A program made the position numbers and the translations under genes. This document shows, one piece after another, positions 60,397 to 64,000 of a DNA stretch of 64,000 nt (positions within the stretch are counted from its first letter, which is position 1; each line of letters opens with the position of its first letter). The stretch comes from Sinomonas albida. GTDB lineage: Bacteria; Actinomycetota; Actinomycetes; Actinomycetales; Micrococcaceae. A model generated the notes under the pieces. The model did not search any database. It worked only from the letters and a program-made list of their open reading frames with translations, and was not told the DNA's origin. The DNA is taken from the NCBI RefSeq assembly GCF_004919045.1, contig NZ_SWDW01000014.1, forward strand, positions 1 through 64,000, written 5' to 3'.

Positions 60397-61479
60397 TCAC
60401 GCACATCGGCTAAAGACGACCGCTGTCACGTCGTCCTCCGCCTCGCGCGCCAGGCCGAGAAGCCGATCCACAGCGTCCTGCGCGCCGTCCGCGCCCTGCA
60501 CAACCGAGGCCGCGGCGCTCAGTGCCTCGTCGAGGCCGGCGAACGAGTCGAGCAGGCCGTCGCTCATCACCACGACCGTGCTCCCCGGCACCATGCTCAG
60601 AGTCCCGCCGCTCCACGTCGACTGGGGGATGAGGCCAAGCGGAGGGCCCCCGGTGACCAGCCGTTCCCATCCGCCATCAGGATCAACCAGGATGCCGAGG
60701 CCGTGACCGGCGTCGACGTAGGCCACGGCCCCGGTGGCGCCATCCAGCTGGAGGTACACGAGGGTGATGAACGAAGAGATTCGCTCGAGATCGGGTTCGA
60801 GGGCCGCGGCGGCGTGCCCGACCAGGGCCTCGGGCGGCTCGCCGATGCCCGCCCGGAGGACGGCTCGAGCTGTGGCCGCGATGAGCGCCGCCCCCATGCC
60901 CTTGCCCATGGCGTCCGCGAGGGTCACATCCATCACGTGCCCGTCGGACTGCCAATCGAAGAAGTCTCCGCCCACGGAGCGGCTCGGCCGGCACGCCCCC
61001 GCCACGTCGTAGCCCTCCAAAACCGGGCTCCGCTGCGGGAGAAGGCCACGCTGAACGCGCGCCGCCATCTCGAGTTCGCTCGCCGGGACGGCGGCACCTC
61101 GAGGACGCCGAAGCATGGCCTGAACCCTCGCGCTCAGCTCTCGGGGATTGACCGGCTTTGCCAGGAAACCGTCGGCGCCGGCTGCGAGGCTCGCGAGCCG
61201 CGTCGCCTCGTCGGCGCTTCCGGAGATCACGAGGATATACGCGTCCGTGAAGATCCTCAGCGATCGGCAGACCTCAAGGCCATCGATGTCGGGAAGGCCC
61301 AAATCGAGCGTGATGAGGTCGGGCTGAAGCAGGCGCGCCGCTTCGAGGGCCTGGTGCCCACTGCCCGCAGTCTCGGTGACGAATCCCTCTCGGGATAGCA
61401 GGGCGTTCAGCAGAACGGCCACGTCAGCACTGTCTTCCACGATCAGCGCGCGCCGCGCCCCCTGCCCCAGCATGAGCAC
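60397..61479 (-). CDS. REC-PP2C (SpoIIE-type) response regulator phosphatase
   Basis: 360 residues. Receiver domain at 10-125 (ALIVEDSADVAVLLNALL, phospho-Asp in LITLDLGLPDIDG, Lys in GFLAKPVNPREL), then a SpoIIE/RsbU-type PP2C domain (RPSRSVGGDFFDW, LADAMGKGMGAALIAA, SDGLLDSFAG with metal-binding Asp residues). Such proteins dephosphorylate anti-anti-sigma factors when their receiver is phosphorylated. It lies 61 bp upstream of the hybrid kinase on the same strand, so the kinase-HPt probably signals to it. No sigma, anti-sigma or anti-anti-sigma gene is in the window. Confidence 0.92.
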   Translation of the reverse strand: MLMLGQGARRALIVEDSADVAVLLNALLSREGFVTETAGSGHQALEAARLLQPDLITLDLGLPDIDGLEVCRSLRIFTDAYILVISGSADEATRLASLAAGADGFLAKPVNPRELSARVQAMLRRPRGAAVPASELEMAARVQRGLLPQRSPVLEGYDVAGACRPSRSVGGDFFDWQSDGHVMDVTLADAMGKGMGAALIAATARAVLRAGIGEPPEALVGHAAAALEPDLERISSFITLVYLQLDGATGAVAYVDAGHGLGILVDPDGGWERLVTGGPPLGLIPQSTWSGGTLSMVPGSTVVVMSDGLLDSFAGLDEALSAAASVVQGADGAQDAVDRLLGLAREAEDDVTAVVFSRCA

Positions 61480-61630
61480 ATTAAAGCCGAGGGTAGGACC
61501 TCAGACGTAGTCATGACGCGGCCCTGGTGCGCCAACTGCTCCACCCCGCGACTGTCAGTCTCCGCGGGAGCCTGGCACGGGCCTGACCATACGTGACAGT
61601 TCGTGGCGCGCTGTGTGAGATGGTGAAGCC

Positions 61631-62731
61631 GTGCCTGAGATCTTGCCGTACCGCTACCTGTTCGGGCCCGGGCCGGGCAACGCCTACCCCGAGGTCATGG
61701 CCGCGCTGTCACATCCGGTGCTCGGTCACCTCGACCCGGCCTTCATCGACCGTCTGGATCGGGTGTCCGCGGGGCTCCGCGCCGTGTGGGGCACGCAGAA
61801 CGCGCGGACGTGGCCGCTCAGCGCGACCGGCTCGGGCGGCATGGAGGCGGCACTCGTCAACATGGTCTCGGACGGGGACGTGGCCGTCGTCGCGGTCAAC
61901 GGGATGTTCGGCGAGCGGCTGTGCGAGATCGCGCGCCGCTGCGGGGCCGAGGTGATCCGGGTTGACCACGCGTGGGGCCAGCCGGTCGACGTCGACCGCG
62001 TCCTCTCAGCCCATCCGCACCCCAAGGTCATCGCCGCCGTGCACGCAGAGACGTCCACCGGCGTCCGCTCGGACATTGCCGCGCTCGGGGCAGGAAAGGG
62101 AGATGCGCTCCTGCTCGTCGACGCGGTCACGTCGATCGGCGGCCTCGAGCTGCGGGCGGACGATTGGGGCATCGACATCGGCTACGCGGGCACCCAGAAG
62201 TGCCTCGGCGTCCCGCCCGGCCTCTCGCCGTTCACGGTCTCGGACCGCGCGTTCGAGCGGCGCGTCGAGGATCCCCGCTCGTGGTACTTCGACATCGGAC
62301 TGCTCGGCGGGTACGTCGGCGCGGCCGAGGGCCACACCCGCACCTACCACCACACCGCGCCCGTGACGATGGTCGCGGGGCTCGAGGCGGGGCTCGATCG
62401 GATTCTCGCCGAGGGCCTCGAGAACGTGTGGGCGCGGCACGAGGCGGCCGGGGCGGCGCTGCGGGACGGGCTCGAGGCGATGGGGCTCGAGCTCTTTGCC
62501 GCGGAGGGCCACCGCCTGCCGAGCCTCACGACCGTCAAGGTTCCCGAGGGCGTCTACTCAGCGCGCGTGCGGCAGCTCCTCCTCGAGCGGTACGGCATCG
62601 AGATCGGCGCCGGCGTCGGGGAGTTCGCGAGCACGGTGTGGCGGATCGGCCTCATGGGGCCGAATGCGAGCCCGGCGTCCGTGACGCTCGTGCTCGGCGC
62701 GCTCGAGGAAGCAATCGCGGCGGTGCGCTAG
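61631..62731 (+). CDS. Class V PLP aminotransferase (alanine-glyoxylate type)
   Basis: 366 residues. FGPGPGNAYPEVMAAL start, SATGSGGMEAALVNM, VDAVTSIGGLELRADDW, and the PLP Lys in YAGTQKCLGVPPGLSPF. Fits the serine/alanine-glyoxylate aminotransferase group, which interconverts glyoxylate and glycine with alanine, serine or a related donor. Start GTG 61631. Alone on its strand; a hairpin with GACGACGGCGG follows 25 bp after the stop. Confidence 0.9.
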   Translation: MPEILPYRYLFGPGPGNAYPEVMAALSHPVLGHLDPAFIDRLDRVSAGLRAVWGTQNARTWPLSATGSGGMEAALVNMVSDGDVAVVAVNGMFGERLCEIARRCGAEVIRVDHAWGQPVDVDRVLSAHPHPKVIAAVHAETSTGVRSDIAALGAGKGDALLLVDAVTSIGGLELRADDWGIDIGYAGTQKCLGVPPGLSPFTVSDRAFERRVEDPRSWYFDIGLLGGYVGAAEGHTRTYHHTAPVTMVAGLEAGLDRILAEGLENVWARHEAAGAALRDGLEAMGLELFAAEGHRLPSLTTVKVPEGVYSARVRQLLLERYGIEIGAGVGEFASTVWRIGLMGPNASPASVTLVLGALEEAIAAVR

Positions 62732-62755
62732 GCGCGTTCGACGGCGGGGCTCGCC

Positions 62756-62785
62756 GACGACGGCGGGCGCGCAGCCGCCGTCGTC
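62756..62785 (+). terminator. Hairpin GACGACGGCGG-8-CCGCCGTCGTC, copy 1
   Basis: 11-bp perfect arms around the loop GCGCGCAG, 25 bp after the aminotransferase stop. The 30-bp sequence recurs exactly at 62961-62990. Confidence 0.65.
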
Positions 62786-62790
62786 CGGCG

Positions 62791-62850
62791 CTCGGCGTTC
62801 CGGAGCTCGGCGTTCAGGGGCTCGGCGTTCAGGGGCTCGGCGTTCCGGCG
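62791..62850. repeat. Four 15-bp tandem units
   Basis: CTCGGCGTTC starts at 62791, 62806, 62821 and 62836, exactly 15 bp apart; the remaining five bases are CGGAG or AGGGG, CGGCG. Non-coding. Two other 15-bp repeats in the window lie inside coding DNA (GH3 gene and the 5' end of the first marR). Confidence 0.9.
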
Positions 62851-62959
62851 TGCGGGCGTCCCTTCGCGACCCTCTTTCGCCGACGAATCCCGGCCGAATC
62901 GGAGTGTCGCGGGCGACACGCCGACCAAGCCGTCCAAGACAAGGTCGGGAAGGGACGAG

Positions 62960-62991
62960 CGACGACGGCGGGCGCGCAGCCGCCGTCGTCG
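62960..62991. repeat. Hairpin GACGACGGCGG-8-CCGCCGTCGTC, copy 2
   Basis: 12-bp perfect arms (62960-62971, 62980-62991) with the same GCGCGCAG loop as copy 1. It is 230 bp beyond the gene end, so it is not obviously a terminator and looks like a mobile or duplicated hairpin element. Confidence 0.7.
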
Positions 62992-63150
62992 GCCCGCCGC
63001 CGACGGCGGGCGCTGAGGCCGCGCGAGCCGTTGTGCCTGCGCGAGGCCCGGTGCCTGGGCAGGAGGGCAGCAGACGCGTGGACCGGCAGCGAATCGTTCC
63101 CCAGAACTCACACCGGCGTAACCGAGCCGAAACGGCTGGAGCCTACCGTT

Positions 63151-63188
63151 TGAAGGCATACCCTTCGAACTGAAGGCCTACCTTCGAA
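63151..63188. promoter_or_regulatory. Two tandem dyads upstream of the GNAT gene
   Basis: TGAAGGCATACCCTTCGAA (63151-63169) and TGAAGGCCTACCTTCGAA (63171-63188) are 20 bp apart centre to centre; each is a dyad with GAAGG and CCTTC arms. The second lies 13 nt before the start codon, next to the ribosome binding site, suggesting a repressor that blocks both promoter and start. No regulator gene is adjacent. Confidence 0.6.
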
Positions 63189-63201
63189 GCAAGGAGGCGG
63201 C

Positions 63202-63705
63202 ATGCAGACCCATCCCAAGCTGACCATCCGCAGGACGTCCTGGTCCAACCCCGTGGGGCGGGACCTGCGCGCCGCCCAGCAATCCGAGCTCGACGCGCGG
63301 TACGGCCACGACGGCCACGAGGCCGGGGATCCCCCGACCGCCTCGGACATCGCGGTGTTCCTCATCGCGTACGAGCGCGCCACCGGTCAGCCGCTGGGCT
63401 GCGGCGGCCTCCGCTGGCTCGACGAGAAGACGGCCGAGGTCAAGCGCGTCTACGTTCTCCCCTACGCACGGGGGTCCGGGGTCGCCAGCTCGATCCTCCT
63501 CGCGCTCGAGGCCGAGGCACACGGCGCGGGCATCACGCTCGTCCTGGCCGAGGCCGGCTCCGCTCAGCCCGACGGCAAGATGTTCTACGAGGCGGCCGGA
63601 TATCGCGAAATCCCGAACTTCGGTCCGTACCAGGAGCTCGAGGAGTCGGTCTGCTACTCGAAGCCGATCATCGCGCCGGTCCGGGTGCACGCGGTGGCGA
63701 GCTGA
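63202..63705 (+). CDS. GNAT-family N-acetyltransferase
   Basis: 167 residues. Acetyl-CoA motif A is VLPYARGSGVASSILLALEA near 92 with the R-G-x-G-x-A pattern; CGGLRWLDEKTAEVKRVYV precedes it. C-terminal GKMFYEAAGYREIPNFGPYQ is typical of amino-group acetyltransferases. AAGGAGG lies 6 nt before ATG 63202. Substrate unknown; related proteins acetylate small amines or antibiotics. Confidence 0.88.
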   Translation: MQTHPKLTIRRTSWSNPVGRDLRAAQQSELDARYGHDGHEAGDPPTASDIAVFLIAYERATGQPLGCGGLRWLDEKTAEVKRVYVLPYARGSGVASSILLALEAEAHGAGITLVLAEAGSAQPDGKMFYEAAGYREIPNFGPYQELEESVCYSKPIIAPVRVHAVAS

Positions 63706-63715
63706 CCCACAGTCC

Positions 63716-63848
63716 GTCTCCGGTACGCCAACTCACCCCAAACAGCGTCTCGGGTACGCCAACTCCCCCTAACCAGCGTCTCGGGTACACCAACTCCCCC
63801 CAACCAGCGTCTCGGGTACAGATCATCTGTACCCGAAACGCCGTGGGG
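63716..63848. repeat. 31-bp array with 23-bp palindrome at its end
   Basis: GTCTC(G/C)GGTAC units start at 63716, 63747, 63778 and 63809, exactly 31 bp apart, with CCAACTC(C/A)CCC between. At 63813-63835 the last unit meets an inverted copy, giving CGGGTACAGAT-C-ATCTGTACCCG with perfect 11-bp arms. ATCTGTACCCGAAACG then GTGGGGTT leads into the stop of the minus-strand gene, almost the same as the sequence at 288-311 before the epimerase stop. Confidence 0.88.
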
Positions 63849-63849
63849 T

Positions 63850-63999
63850 TCAGGAGCGGACGCCTGCCCGGCGTGCTGCCCAGTGCCGGTACGCACTCGG
63901 CGCAAGCACCACGAGCACGCCGACCACGGCGCCGATCGCGGTGTCGATGAAGCGGTCGTGCAGGAGCGCCCCGGGATCGGTGTGCGCCGCGAGCAGCGT
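63850..63999 (-). CDS. FUSC-like membrane protein, C-terminal fragment
   Basis: Last ~49 codons of a gene that continues beyond the window. LHDRFIDTAIGAVVGVLVVL is the R-x-x-D-T-x-x-G membrane segment typical of the C-terminal half of FUSC/aromatic-acid-exporter-like proteins; a basic tail RHWAARRAGVRS follows. Stop TGA at 63850-63852. Only this part can be judged. Confidence 0.65.
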   Translation of the reverse strand, partial: TLLAAHTDPGALLHDRFIDTAIGAVVGVLVVLAPSAYRHWAARRAGVRS

Positions 64000-64000
64000 C

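Larger units (their letters stand above)
62732..63201. other. 470-bp intergenic region with repeats and hairpins
   Basis: No gene is supported. In order it holds the hairpin at 62756, four 15-bp units at 62791, a copy of the same hairpin at 62960, further CCGCCG-rich DNA to about 63020, and the two dyads before the GNAT gene. The 143-codon minus-strand frame across it is low-complexity and without similarity. Confidence 0.6.

Noticed and set aside
62728-63159. 143-codon minus-strand gene
   Set aside because: It runs through tandem repeats and hairpins and gives low-complexity sequence with no ribosome binding site.

Overview
The window is 64 kb of very GC-rich DNA. One araA line, 2161-2220, is 46 of 60 G+C. 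Genes are tightly packed, often overlap by ATGA or GTGA, and frequently start with GTG. Several starts follow a TANNNT box by exactly 7 nt, the arrangement of leaderless actinobacterial mRNAs. Gene content (araBDA, CE1758/CE1759-type flavin pair, bkd complex, MocR and WYL regulators, short-form adenylate kinase) fits an actinobacterium of the Micrococcaceae (Arthrobacter or Sinomonas relatives). That placement is inference from content and composition.

Layout. 1-338: repeat-rich intergenic DNA. 339-5400: L-arabinose catabolic operon araB-araD-araA-galM (minus strand) behind a 16-bp palindrome. 5582-11556: a 2-hydroxyacid dehydrogenase, a 2H phosphoesterase, a MocR regulator divergent from an AhpD-like/questin-oxidase-like pair, and a MarR/membrane-protein divergon. 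11609-18400: GH3 glycosidase with its TetR regulator, a Gfo/Idh/MocA oxidoreductase, and a luciferase-like monooxygenase/MarR/FMN reductase operon. 18416-31538: an ABC transporter whose permease is broken, a Na+/H+ antiporter, SDR, zinc ADH, ArsR-ribokinase, acyl-CoA ligase, WYL regulator, PAP2 protein and GH31 glycosidase. 31569-31764: nine 22-bp tandem repeats between divergent GH31 and acyl-CoA dehydrogenase genes.

33004-37049 is an island of visibly lower GC (line 35281-35340 is 28 of 60 G+C). It reads as a compact RiPP cluster: a 44-residue precursor-like peptide with a strong ribosome binding site (not previously obvious because it is so short), a tetrapyrrole-methylase-fold methyltransferase resembling borosin N-methyltransferases, two tandem HPr-kinase-like P-loop proteins, and an ABC exporter (ATPase plus permease). 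It has no lasso cyclase, protease, LanM or YcaO. This combination is the best candidate here for an undescribed system.

37475-48015: small membrane protein, adenylate kinase paralogue, branched-chain 2-oxoacid dehydrogenase E1a-E1b-E2 behind a nested dyad, HisC-like aminotransferase, holin-like membrane protein, a WXG-like/hydrolase pair, purB and the initiator tRNA. 48142-56811: a KstD-like flavoprotein and methyltransferase, then a coherent agmatine/putrescine regulon (putrescine oxidase, TetR, N-carbamoylputrescine amidase, agmatine deiminase, APC permease) with two matching TetR-type operators and a second nine-unit 22-bp array. 56899-63999: a hybrid histidine kinase with terminal HPt next to a REC-PP2C phosphatase, a class V aminotransferase, a GNAT protein and the end of a FUSC-like protein, closing with a 31-bp array that shares its core with the array at the left edge.

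The intergenic DNA carries recurring families: 22-bp GGGGTCCCGTCC arrays, ~31-bp GTCTCGGGTAC arrays, GACGACGGCGG hairpins at gene ends, and 15-bp minisatellites. These may be as informative as the genes.
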